From JANQEU01 sp965242805 (GTDB lineage: Bacteria; Bacteroidota; Bacteroidia; Cytophagales; Cyclobacteriaceae), in contig CBDETD010000002.1 of NCBI GenBank assembly GCA_965242805.1, positions 3,720,001-3,784,000 on the forward strand: DNA of 64,000 nt, given 5' to 3'. Every line of letters begins with the position of its first letter. Within the stretch, counting starts at the first letter, position 1. This document shows, in pieces, positions 1 to 8,074 of this stretch. Made by a program: the position numbers and the translations under genes. The notes beneath the pieces were generated by a model that saw only the letters and a list, made by a program, of their open reading frames with translations, did no database searches and was not told the DNA's origin.

Positions 1-1126
1 CAATGTAAATATCTTCATCCTTGCAGGCGTAGGCTTCTGTTGTCGCTGCTCCGTAATAAACACCGGCTCCCGTGAATTGGTCAATACCCTTTGCGGGATG
101 CTTCCGGTAGTCGACCCCGCTTGTGATGATGATCGCTTTTGCATTCACCACTTTACCATCATTGAGGGTTAGTTTCTTATATCCGTCTTGCTGCTCAATA
201 TTTTTTACTTCCTGGGGGGACAGAAATTCTATTCCAAAACGTGTAGCCTGGGAGATCGCTCTACGAGAGAGTTCGGCTCCGCTAAGTCCTTTTGGAAAAC
301 CCAGGTAGTTCTCTATTCTTGAGCTGGTGCCCGCCTGTCCGCCGGGGGCCCTCTTTTCTATTAAGATTGTATTCAGGCCCTCTGAACCACCGTACACCCC
401 GGCAGCTAGACCGGCCGGGCCAGCACCTATAATGGCTACATCATACATTTTTTGGGTGGCTTCCACCTTCATACCGATTTTCTCACCCAGTTCGGAGGTG
501 CTTGGATCAAGTAGGATCTCTCCATTTTCCAGAAAAACAGCTGGCATTTCTTTCTCGGGTAGATCATTCATTTTCACCAGGTCCTGCCCTTCCTCACTGG
601 TCAAAATGTCCATCCATTTGTACGGAATGAGGTTGCCGGAGAGGAAATCCTTGATTTCATGTGATTTTGGGGACCATTGGTATCCGACGATCTTGATCCC
701 CTGAAAATCAGGTATGAAATTCACCTGCCATTCCTCCAACTGATCGTTGATGACCGGGTAAAGCTTCTCCTCCGGTGGATCCCATGGTTTCATGAGATAG
801 TAATCCAGTTGAACATCATTAATAGCTTTTATTGCCGCTTCAATATCAGAATATGCAGTCAAAAGTATCCGCTTGGCATCCGGATAATACTCTCGGGCTT
901 GCTCCAGGAATTCAACTCCCAACATTTCCGGCATGCGTTGGTCGGAGAGAAACATTGCCACGATCTCACCTTTATTTTTAAGCTCTTTGAGGGCTTCTAG
1001 GGCTTCGTTAGCAGATTGGGTGGACATGATCCTGTAATCCTTGCGGTACTGAGCACGGATGTCTCGTAGAACAGATTTTAATACCGCTGGATCATCATCA
1101 ATCAGGAAGATTATAGGTTTTTTCAT
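1..1126 (-). CDS. Response regulator fused to thioredoxin-reductase-like FAD oxidoreductase (3' end outside window)
   Basis: This gene is partial: 375 residues are visible and the C-terminus lies beyond the window start. Residues 1-125 form a response-regulator receiver domain with acidic residues at 10-12, the likely phospho-acceptor Asp62, Thr90 and Lys113. Residues about 143-210 resemble a glutaredoxin/thioredoxin-like fold, but WSPKS stands where a CPxC motif would be. From about 227 a thioredoxin-reductase FAD domain begins (GAGPAG at 234-239, PGGQAG at 261-266). The region that normally holds the CATC redox pair reads GAATTEAYAC, so the disulfide-active CxxC is absent. The ATG at 1126 directly follows the stop of the upstream histidine kinase, so the two are probably a cognate pair. 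Electron donor and acceptor are unknown; classical thioredoxin reductase activity looks unlikely. Confidence 0.85.
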   Translation of the reverse strand, partial: MKKPIIFLIDDDPAVLKSVLRDIRAQYRKDYRIMSTQSANEALEALKELKNKGEIVAMFLSDQRMPEMLGVEFLEQAREYYPDAKRILLTAYSDIEAAIKAINDVQLDYYLMKPWDPPEEKLYPVINDQLEEWQVNFIPDFQGIKIVGYQWSPKSHEIKDFLSGNLIPYKWMDILTSEEGQDLVKMNDLPEKEMPAVFLENGEILLDPSTSELGEKIGMKVEATQKMYDVAIIGAGPAGLAAGVYGGSEGLNTILIEKRAPGGQAGTSSRIENYLGFPKGLSGAELSRRAISQATRFGIEFLSPQEVKNIEQQDGYKKLTLNDGKVVNAKAIIITSGVDYRKHPAKGIDQFTGAGVYYGAATTEAYACKDEDIYI

Positions 1127-2524
1127 TTAGGCAGCTTTTATCGGTAATGAAATACTAAAGGTTGTTTTGCCGGGGACGGAGTCCACTTTGATATGTCCCT
1201 GGTGCTGGTTGATGATGATCTGATTCACCACATCCAAACCTAACCCCGTTCCCTTTCCAATGGGTTTGGTCGTGAAAAAAGGATCGAATATCTGTGATCT
1301 TACATCCTCCGGAATTCCTGATCCACTATCGGTGATATTGATTTCCACATACTTTCCATCTGTTCTTGTTTCAAGTTCCAATTGACGTTTGTCTGTATTT
1401 TCCATAGCATCAATGGCATTGTCAATAAGATTGGTCCATACCTGGTTCATTTCACTTGCCAGAATCTCCGGGTGAACCATGTCACTACAATATTTTTTAA
1501 TTACATCTATTTTATTTTTTCTCAATTTATGATTGAGCATTGTAATGGTATTATCCATTCCGTCATGGATATTAGTTTTCGTCTTCTCCGGAGCCTGGTC
1601 CATATGCGTGTATTTCTTGACGGAGGTGACCAGGTCATTGATCCGTTTTGAAGCTTCTTCAATTTCACTGACAAGTTTTTCAGTAGTTAATACCTGGTTG
1701 AGCCAACCAACTACCGGAGAAAGATCTTCTTCAGACACATTCTCGGCAATCGTTTCCAGGTCGTCATATTCAATCCCATAATCTACAAAATTGGAAGAGA
1801 TCTCGTCACTTTCGTCTACTTCGTGATCGTCCAGCCAGTCCATTAGTTCATCTTCCTTTTCTGATCTCTCCATCATCGAAAGATCTTGCTGTCCCTGGCT
1901 GACCTTGGAGAATAAAATGTCATTAACTGTGTCCACTTGGTCGTCGGTAACATTGATCTTGATCACATTTTTGAAATTCTCCGGTAAGTATTTCAGATGT
2001 TTACTCAATTCCTGTGCGCTTCGGACGATGGCAGCGGAAGGATTATTTAACTCATGAGCCAGCCCTGCTGAAAGCTTTCCCAAGGCCATCATTTTATCAT
2101 TTTGCTGTTCCAATTTTGTAAATTCCCTTATACGTGTACTCATGACATGTACAAGTGCGGTCGTCAATTCATGACAATCACTGATCATTTCCGGGAACAA
2201 GGACTTATCAAGGGTAAGAACATGTGATTTCCGAAGGGATTCAGCGTATCCTCTGGCAACACTGGCCCTTGAATAAGGTAGTAGACCTGACAGGTCATGC
2301 TTCTTCATCTTACCGACCACCCTGAATTGATTCGACTGCTCAATTTTGATAACAAATTCACCATCAAGGATAGCAAGCAAGCGATCAATAGCCGTACCTG
2401 GTGCAAAGAGATTATCACCTTTTTCGATGGTAATGCATTCACCTTTCTCAATAAGCCACTTCAGTTGACTTTCGGGCACATTTTCAAGGGATCTAACATT
2501 TTTTAATTCTGCAAGTACATCCAT
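1127..2524 (-). CDS. Sensor histidine kinase with N-terminal cyclic-nucleotide-binding-like domain
   Basis: This 465-residue soluble protein has no membrane segment. Residues about 20-125 resemble a cNMP-binding (CRP-type) effector domain. A HisKA dimerisation helix carries the phospho-acceptor His157 in AHELNNP, preceded by a short coiled coil. The C-terminal HATPase shows an N box (NQVWTNLIDNAIDAM, about 360-375), a G1 box (DSGSGIP) and a G2 box (GKGTGLGL). An acidic insert of about 100 residues lies between the His helix and the ATPase domain. It probably senses an intracellular ligand or redox state and phosphorylates the receiver domain of the flavoprotein encoded immediately downstream; the stop codon touches that gene's ATG. 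The kinase assignment is firm; the ligand is unknown. Confidence 0.9.
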   Translation of the reverse strand: MDVLAELKNVRSLENVPESQLKWLIEKGECITIEKGDNLFAPGTAIDRLLAILDGEFVIKIEQSNQFRVVGKMKKHDLSGLLPYSRASVARGYAESLRKSHVLTLDKSLFPEMISDCHELTTALVHVMSTRIREFTKLEQQNDKMMALGKLSAGLAHELNNPSAAIVRSAQELSKHLKYLPENFKNVIKINVTDDQVDTVNDILFSKVSQGQQDLSMMERSEKEDELMDWLDDHEVDESDEISSNFVDYGIEYDDLETIAENVSEEDLSPVVGWLNQVLTTEKLVSEIEEASKRINDLVTSVKKYTHMDQAPEKTKTNIHDGMDNTITMLNHKLRKNKIDVIKKYCSDMVHPEILASEMNQVWTNLIDNAIDAMENTDKRQLELETRTDGKYVEINITDSGSGIPEDVRSQIFDPFFTTKPIGKGTGLGLDVVNQIIINQHQGHIKVDSVPGKTTFSISLPIKAA

Positions 2525-2695
2525 ATTGGATTAGGTCTAATTCAATTTTGAACTAATTTACGTTCTAACAACAAAAGACCTGTTGAGGTTCGGTCATTAA
2601 CCAGAATGAGATCTCCATTAAAAAAGTCATTGATCTATTATGAGCTATGATCAAGTAGGACAAGGGTTTCATTCCAAAATCATTCTATTGTAGAA

Positions 2696-3148
2696 ATGAG
2701 GATTAGAAGTGCTAACATTCTCGATTTACCTGAGATAGTAAAATTATTGGCAGATGACGAACTGGGGAAACAGAGGGAAAACTACACGTTGCCATTACCT
2801 AAATCGTATGTGACGGCATTTTGGAGAATTGATAAAGATCCCAACCACCAGTTAATTGTATTGGAAAATGAACAAAGAGAGATTGTGGGCACTTTCCAAC
2901 TGACTTTTATTCAGCACCTCACTTATCAGGGAAGATTCAGGGCTCAAATTGAACAGGTTCGCATAAGGAGTGATTTACGTCATATGGGATACGGTCAGTT
3001 TATGATGAAGTGGGCAATCACGAAAGCCAGGGAAAGGGGTGCACATATCTTACAGTTGACCTCCACTAAAGTTAGAAAGGATGCCATACGATTTTATGAA
3101 AAATTGGGATTCAAAAGCACTCATGAGGGAATGAAGATATACTTCTGA
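2696..3148 (+). CDS. GNAT family N-acetyltransferase
   Basis: This 150-residue protein has the single-domain GNAT fold. The N-terminal MRIRSANILDLPEIVKLL is the usual first strand and helix. The acetyl-CoA loop is a variant of the Q/RxxGxG/A motif in RSDLRHMGYGQFMM (about 92-105), and the final part ends in AIRFYEKLGFKSTHEG, which is typical of the family. The substrate cannot be told. The gene stands alone between the divergent kinase and a convergent small lipoprotein gene. It starts at the ATG at 2696, with no recognisable Shine-Dalgarno. Confidence 0.85.
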   Translation: MRIRSANILDLPEIVKLLADDELGKQRENYTLPLPKSYVTAFWRIDKDPNHQLIVLENEQREIVGTFQLTFIQHLTYQGRFRAQIEQVRIRSDLRHMGYGQFMMKWAITKARERGAHILQLTSTKVRKDAIRFYEKLGFKSTHEGMKIYF

Positions 3149-3181
3149 GTCATTGTCCTTATATATAGATCCGACCGGGTT

Positions 3182-3502
3182 TTAGAAAGATATACAATCC
3201 ACTCCCATGAGGTATTCTTTGCAGTTATCTTCTTCCGGGAGTGGTACCAGGGAGACTCTAAAGGATGGAAAAGGACCTTCACCCTGAAATTCTTCTTGTG
3301 CAAAGAAATCTCGCACAATTTCTGTATCCCTTACACCGATTGTATCATTATCCACCTTTAGCACCCATCCTCCGCCACAGATCCATTTGCTATAATCTCT
3401 CTTTATGAATTCCGCGGTTAGACTACAAGGCTCCACCTCCGTATTGTCATCACCACATCGGAGTAATAGTGCTATAGGAATTACGAAGAACAAGTATCGC
3501 AT
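3182..3502 (-). CDS. Small hypothetical lipoprotein
   Basis: This 106-residue protein has an N-terminal hydrophobic segment ending in the lipobox-like LLLRC, so Cys16 is the likely lipidated residue, followed by acidic CGDDNTEVEPC. The mature part is rich in Cys and aromatic residues (KWICGGGWVLKVDNDTIGVRD) and resembles small secreted Bacteroidota proteins of unknown function. It is convergent with the acetyltransferase gene. No family is recognised. Confidence 0.6.
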   Translation of the reverse strand: MRYLFFVIPIALLLRCGDDNTEVEPCSLTAEFIKRDYSKWICGGGWVLKVDNDTIGVRDTEIVRDFFAQEEFQGEGPFPSFRVSLVPLPEEDNCKEYLMGVDCISF

Positions 3503-3540
3503 ATACCGACTCGTATCAAATATTATGCCATGGCTATAAA

Positions 3541-3570
3541 AAAACCCCTGAAAATTTCAGGGGTTTAGTT
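3541..3570 (-). terminator. Rho-independent terminator of the sulfur operon
   Basis: AAACCCCTGAAA and TTTCAGGGGTTT form a near-perfect stem with a minimal loop. Read on the minus strand it is followed by a run of T. It lies 19 bases beyond the stop codon of the DsrE-like gene. Confidence 0.85.
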
Positions 3571-3588
3571 TGGTACAGAAAGAAGAGC

Positions 3589-4095
3589 CTAGATGAATAA
3601 CATCTGTGCTCCTTCCTCCTGTGCCCGGTTATAGAAATCACCAACCGTAAGCACTTCATCAACCTCTTCCCACAGGTCTTCTCTCTTCAGCTTGAACATT
3701 TCCATAGCCAATTTGCAGGCAAAGACCTTTCCACCGGAGGCTTTATAGATTTCTAGAAATTCACTGACCGGAGGGATATCCAATTTATCCATCTCTTTTT
3801 TCATCATTGTGCTGGCCAGGGTTTCCATTCCTGGCAGACCTCCGATCATGGTCGGGATATGCATTCCCGGATTACCAACTGTTGCAACATGCAGGTGGTC
3901 CATTTTCTTTGGTTGAAGCATTTCCAGACCAAAAAATGTACAGAATATTTCAGATTCAATTCCTTCCATCCTGGCACCATTGGCAAGGATCAGAGCGGCA
4001 TAAACTGAATCCACAGTAGCTTTAGAATTGATGATCATCATCTTCTTAAGCTTTTTCTCTTCTTGTTTTCTTACGGGGGCTTCTACAGTTTCCAT
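3589..4095 (-). CDS. DsrE/DsrF-like sulfur carrier family protein
   Basis: This 168-residue cytoplasmic protein belongs to the DsrE/DsrF/DrsH-like fold, the DrsE_2 type often annotated as peroxiredoxin-family protein. The N-terminal MMIINSKATVDSVYAALILA is the first strand and helix. Cys in KVFACKLAMEMF (about 126) matches the conserved persulfide-carrying cysteine of such proteins. In known sulfur-oxidation and tRNA-thiolation pathways, DsrE-type proteins pass sulfane sulfur to TusE/DsrC-type acceptors, and the gene just upstream encodes such an acceptor. It is the last gene of the operon and a terminator follows. The role in this organism is inferred from context. Confidence 0.85.
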   Translation of the reverse strand: METVEAPVRKQEEKKLKKMMIINSKATVDSVYAALILANGARMEGIESEIFCTFFGLEMLQPKKMDHLHVATVGNPGMHIPTMIGGLPGMETLASTMMKKEMDKLDIPPVSEFLEIYKASGGKVFACKLAMEMFKLKREDLWEEVDEVLTVGDFYNRAQEEGAQMLFI

Positions 4096-4114
4096 TTTAG
4101 TGATTTTAGTTCCT

Positions 4115-4423
4115 TTAAATACAACTTGCGGGTTTGGGTATACCAGCTATTCTGGATGCTTTCTTGAGCGGTCCACCGGGGAATAACTGGTAGAACTCCT
4201 TGATGTCCACAACACCTGATTTTCCTACTTTCCTGATTGAAAGTGCTGTACCTTTTTCTTGTTCTGATCTCAGGTAGTCAAGTACTTCAAAATGTCTGTC
4301 CTGAAGTTCGATCCCTTCTTCAGTCGCTATCGATCTGGCTATTTCCTTATCCCACTGGTTCATGTCCAGCATGTAGCCTTGTTCGTTAACTTCTACGGGT
4401 CTGTTTGCTATTAAAGTTTCCAT
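4115..4423 (-). CDS. tusE: TusE/DsrC/DsvC family sulfur relay protein
   Basis: This 102-residue protein covers the whole DsrC/TusE family length. The C-terminal arm reads SRIAGIPKPASCI, with the invariant penultimate Cys that accepts sulfur. In true DsrC a second cysteine (CysB) lies ten residues earlier in ACRIAG; here it is Ser. That is the TusE-like state, which carries a persulfide but cannot form the DsrC trisulfide. It lies 19 bases upstream of the DsrE-like gene and downstream of the sulfide:quinone oxidoreductase-like gene, suggesting it receives sulfur produced from sulfide. Use in 2-thiouridine synthesis is an alternative, but no other tus genes are in the window. Confidence 0.85.
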   Translation of the reverse strand: METLIANRPVEVNEQGYMLDMNQWDKEIARSIATEEGIELQDRHFEVLDYLRSEQEKGTALSIRKVGKSGVVDIKEFYQLFPGGPLKKASRIAGIPKPASCI

Positions 4424-4442
4424 TATATATTACGGTTTGGTG

Positions 4443-5699
4443 TTATACTACTACTTTTTGTGGTTCTTCATAAATCTTGCCATCAAGCTTCATCTTAGGT
4501 GTAATGAAAGGGATCTTTCTACCCTTCATCAGCATATTCCAATATGCCCACCTAAAACCGAGCTTTCCTAAGTGGTTTATCTTGTTCTCTTCAAGGAGTT
4601 TCATTGGGCCAAAGCCCTTGAATGGAAATACTCCGGCAAGAGGTTCGGTATCATAATTAAAATCGATAAGCATAGCCTTTTCAAAACCCGTTTCGACGAA
4701 ACAGTTTGCATGCCCATCAAATTCTTCAAGTAAGGGTTCCTGATTTATATACCTCAGAATGTTGTCTGTAAGTACTTCAGATTCGAAGTGTGCTACGGAA
4801 CCGGCCTTGGAGGTAGGCAAATTAGTGGCGTCACCTATCACGAATACATTTTCATGTGCTTCGGATTGAAGATTATGTTTTTTGGTAGGTACGAAATTCA
4901 GATCATCTCCAAGTCCGGACCTTAGAATGACATCATCTCCCATGTTCGTTGGAACAGTCACCAAAAGATCAAAGTCCACTTCGATCTCATCCCAGGAGAC
5001 AATCTTTTTCCCTTCATTGTCGACGCTGGCGATTGCAAAGTCAGGGACTATGTTGACTCCCTTCTCTTCTAATAAGTGTCCTAATTTAGATGCGGCTTTG
5101 GGTTTGGTGAATGCACCGTCAAGAGGTGTGACATACGTAATGTTCACTTTGTCCCTGATACCCTTTTCCTGAAAATACCAGTCTGCAAGAAAAGCAAACT
5201 CCAAAGGAGCTACGGGGCATTTAATAGGCATTTCAGTGATGTGGACCACCAGGTTGCCACCTTCCCAGTTTCTCATCGTATCTCTCAGATTCAGTGCTCC
5301 CTCGAATGTATAGAAGTCAAAAACCGACCTTTGCCATTCCGGACCTTTCATTCCTTCGACTTCCTCCGGAGCTATTCTTGATCCGGTTGCAATGATCAAA
5401 ATGTCATAATCCAGAAGAGTGCCATCATCCAAAAGAACTTTGTTCTGATCAGCCTGGATCAATTCAATCCCTTTTTGAATGTATAACACACCATGTGGGA
5501 TGTATTTTTCCTTCTTTTTAAAACAGTCTTTTTCTTCATAAATGTCAAAAGGAAGGAAAAGAAAACCTGGCTGATAATAATGCCTTTCGAATTGGTCAAC
5601 AATGGTTATGGTCCATTCTGATTTGTTGAGCTTCTTCGACAGATGGTTGGCCATCATCGTTCCCGCAGATCCTGCGCCCAATATCAATAGATTTCTCAT
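4443..5699 (-). CDS. Sulfide:quinone oxidoreductase-like FAD enzyme
   Basis: The start chosen is the ATG at 5699 (MRNLLILGAGSAG), because the dinucleotide-binding motif normally stands at the extreme N-terminus; the frame stays open 17 codons further upstream. The protein has about 418 residues, the usual SQR length. Visible features are GAGSAGTMMANHL, the ATGSR strand, IKCPVAP with a Cys near residue 160 as in SQR active sites, NVFVIGDATNLPTSKAGS for FAD binding, and a later conserved Cys in ANCFVETG. Family enzymes oxidise sulfide to sulfane sulfur and reduce membrane quinone; the protein is probably a peripheral membrane protein through its C-terminal helices. The TusE and DsrE genes follow within 20 bases, so it heads a sulfide-oxidation and sulfur-relay operon. 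Confidence 0.9.
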   Translation of the reverse strand: MRNLLILGAGSAGTMMANHLSKKLNKSEWTITIVDQFERHYYQPGFLFLPFDIYEEKDCFKKKEKYIPHGVLYIQKGIELIQADQNKVLLDDGTLLDYDILIIATGSRIAPEEVEGMKGPEWQRSVFDFYTFEGALNLRDTMRNWEGGNLVVHITEMPIKCPVAPLEFAFLADWYFQEKGIRDKVNITYVTPLDGAFTKPKAASKLGHLLEEKGVNIVPDFAIASVDNEGKKIVSWDEIEVDFDLLVTVPTNMGDDVILRSGLGDDLNFVPTKKHNLQSEAHENVFVIGDATNLPTSKAGSVAHFESEVLTDNILRYINQEPLLEEFDGHANCFVETGFEKAMLIDFNYDTEPLAGVFPFKGFGPMKLLEENKINHLGKLGFRWAYWNMLMKGRKIPFITPKMKLDGKIYEEPQKVVV

Positions 5700-5834
5700 T
5701 TTCTTACGATTTTGTTTGATTTCTATCGCTAAAGTAGATTCCCGAACCAAGAAAAGAACTGATCTGTATCAATACATAGATTGATATTTACACATGTTCA
5801 TTTGTTCATATGTATGCTTCTGAATTTCTACCTT

Positions 5835-5842
5835 TAGTTTTG
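5835..5842 (+). promoter_or_regulatory. Candidate Bacteroidota -7 promoter box
   Basis: TAGTTTTG matches TAnnTTTG exactly and ends four bases before the ATG at 5847, so transcription may begin at or next to the start codon (a leaderless or nearly leaderless message). No clear TTG box is seen 19 bases upstream. Confidence 0.35.
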
Positions 5843-5846
5843 CTTT

Positions 5847-7409
5847 ATGCGAGTTTTGAATTTGGTAGTTCCTCCGGAAGTTGGATACGATGAAGAGAAT
5901 CTGAAAGAATACCTTTATTCGAAGAAGCACATCACTCCGGATCAATTCTTCCGTATTGAAAAAAGATCAGTAGATGCCCGTCAGAAAAGGGTGAAAGTAA
6001 ACCTCAATATTAGTGTCGATGAAAGGCCAATAAAACAAGAATATGTCGAATATCAGCCGTCAGAGCATGATGTAAGCGGCAGTAAATCTGTAATAATTGT
6101 AGGAGCTGGACCAGCCGGACTATTTGCTGCTTTGAAGGCCATCGAACTTGGCTATAAACCCATAATTCTGGAAAGGGGGAAAGATGTAAGAAGCAGAAGA
6201 AGGGATATTGCGACTATTAATAAGGAGCATCTTGTCAATCCCGAAAGTAACTACTGTTTCGGTGAAGGTGGGGCTGGTACATATTCGGATGGGAAACTAT
6301 ATACGAGATCAAAAAAGCGAGGGAGTGTCAGAAGGATCTTCGAAATACTGGTTGCTCATGGCACCACGGAAGGGATATTTTATGAATCCCATCCTCACAT
6401 TGGTACCAACAAGCTGCCAAAGATCGTCAGTGCACTCAGGGAAACTATACTTGAGCATGGGGGAGAGGTTCACTTTGATTCCAAGGTTGTTGAATTCCTC
6501 TTTAATTATGACCAAATAAGTGGTGTCAAACTGGAAAATGGCGATGTCATAGAATCTGATATTGTTGTCCTGGCGACCGGGCATTCAGCACGTGATATTT
6601 TTCGGTTATGTCAAAAGCAAAATATAAAAATTGAAGCCAAACCCTTTGCACTTGGTGTACGGGTGGAGCATCCGCAGGAAATAATAGACCAGATACAATA
6701 TCATTGTCAAACCAGGGGGGAGTATTTGCCGGCTTCATCTTACTCGTTGGTCCATCAGACGAATTTTCATGGTGTTCAGAGAGGGGTCTTTTCTTTTTGT
6801 ATGTGCCCCGGAGGATTCATCGTTCCGGCAGCTACTTCACCTGGTGAGATTGTTGTCAATGGAATGAGTCCTTCTCGTCGGAACAGCAGGTATGCGAATT
6901 CCGGAATTGTTGCTGCTGTCGAACTCGAGGATATCCCGGAATATTTACAATTTGGAGATTTGGCGGCCATGCAATTTCAACAGGAAGTCGAGCAAAAAGC
7001 CTGGCATTTTGGAGGGCAGAGCCAATGCGCACCTGCTCAGCGGCTCGTAGATTTTATTGAGGACAGGATCTCTACCGATCTGCCGGAAACTTCTTATCAA
7101 CCCGGGGTGAGATCCATTGACATGAAAGATGTTCTGCCACCCATTATTTCCAGTAGACTGAAGGATAGCTTCAAAGCTTTTGATCGGAAGATGAAAGGAT
7201 ACCTGACAAATGAGGCGCAAATAGTAGGAGTTGAAAGCAGGACTTCTTCCCCTGTCAGGATACCCAGGGATCCTGACACTTTGGAGCATGTTGAGATCAA
7301 AGGATTATTCCCTTGTGGTGAAGGAGCAGGTTATGCCGGGGGGATTGTTTCTGCGGCGATAGATGGGGAAAGAGTTATGAGCATGGCAATTGCCAAATCA
7401 AATGACTGA
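5847..7409 (+). CDS. NAD(P)/FAD-dependent oxidoreductase (COG2509 type)
   Basis: This 520-residue flavoprotein has an N-terminal domain of about 75 residues (VVPPEVGYDEENL) typical of this family. The FAD-binding GAGPAGLFAAL follows near residue 82, ILERGKDVRSR near 105, GEGGAGTYSDGKL near 140, and a C-terminal GLFPCGEGAGYAGGIVSAA that closes the FAD site. The architecture resembles long uncharacterised dehydrogenases found widely in bacteria; substrate and pathway are unknown. It is divergent from the sulfur operon and convergent with the next gene. Confidence 0.85.
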   Translation: MRVLNLVVPPEVGYDEENLKEYLYSKKHITPDQFFRIEKRSVDARQKRVKVNLNISVDERPIKQEYVEYQPSEHDVSGSKSVIIVGAGPAGLFAALKAIELGYKPIILERGKDVRSRRRDIATINKEHLVNPESNYCFGEGGAGTYSDGKLYTRSKKRGSVRRIFEILVAHGTTEGIFYESHPHIGTNKLPKIVSALRETILEHGGEVHFDSKVVEFLFNYDQISGVKLENGDVIESDIVVLATGHSARDIFRLCQKQNIKIEAKPFALGVRVEHPQEIIDQIQYHCQTRGEYLPASSYSLVHQTNFHGVQRGVFSFCMCPGGFIVPAATSPGEIVVNGMSPSRRNSRYANSGIVAAVELEDIPEYLQFGDLAAMQFQQEVEQKAWHFGGQSQCAPAQRLVDFIEDRISTDLPETSYQPGVRSIDMKDVLPPIISSRLKDSFKAFDRKMKGYLTNEAQIVGVESRTSSPVRIPRDPDTLEHVEIKGLFPCGEGAGYAGGIVSAAIDGERVMSMAIAKSND

Positions 7410-7414
7410 AGGCC

Positions 7415-8074
7415 TTAAAGGTTGTACTTCAAAAGTTTGAGTTCAATTTCATAGTGGGCAATGTTTCTTGAAAGTGTTTTTAACTCCGATTCCAATTGCC
7501 TTTTTGCCGATTGATCTGTCAAATTTTGAGATAGAATATCTAGTTCACTTTCTATTTTAGTTCCTAAACCAAAAAGGACCGAATTCATATTTTCCAATGA
7601 TTCAATAAGTTGTTGGCGAAGTTCATTAGTCTGAACATGCAGGTCACTTATGGATAGTCTTTGGTTCAAAGGTTTGAGGTTTTGGTCTGTTTTCTCCATG
7701 AATGGCATGGAGTTTATCACTTCAAAAAGTTGATGAAATACATTGGGATACGATGGATTAATATCTAATTTGATATTTTTTGTAATTTCTGACAACTCGG
7801 ATTCTAATTCGCCTTTTTGCTCATACATCGAATTCAATGTGTTGGCCATAAAAACCGCCTTCGAATATCTTTCATATTTCTTCTGAAATTTCAATTTCGA
7901 ATTGCCATATTTTTTCAGATTATCGTTCAAAGTATTGATGATCGCCTTCCTGTCGACAGGATTTGCCGAGGTGAATTGTTCCAATCCCTTACTAATATCA
8001 GATCTGAATGCTTGCTTCTGGGCAATTGTTGTTATTGAAAACAACATAAACAAGATGAACACTCCTTCCCTCAT
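7415..8074 (-). CDS. Hypothetical secreted coiled-coil protein
   Basis: This 219-residue protein has an N-terminal signal sequence (MREGVFILFMLFSITTIAQ) and is otherwise almost entirely predicted helix with heptad-like spacing, for example ELESELSEITKNIKL and RQLESELKTLSRNIAHYEIEL. No Cys or enzyme motif is seen. Its ATG overlaps the stop of the 771-residue membrane-protein gene by four bases (ATGA), so the two are co-translated and the product probably works beside that protein at the outer face of the inner membrane. No family is recognised. Confidence 0.7.
   Translation of the reverse strand: MREGVFILFMLFSITTIAQKQAFRSDISKGLEQFTSANPVDRKAIINTLNDNLKKYGNSKLKFQKKYERYSKAVFMANTLNSMYEQKGELESELSEITKNIKLDINPSYPNVFHQLFEVINSMPFMEKTDQNLKPLNQRLSISDLHVQTNELRQQLIESLENMNSVLFGLGTKIESELDILSQNLTDQSAKRQLESELKTLSRNIAHYEIELKLLKYNL

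Noticed and set aside
5700..5750. Upstream start for the SQR-like gene
   Set aside because: It would add 17 charged residues before the FAD-binding strand, which normally opens the protein.
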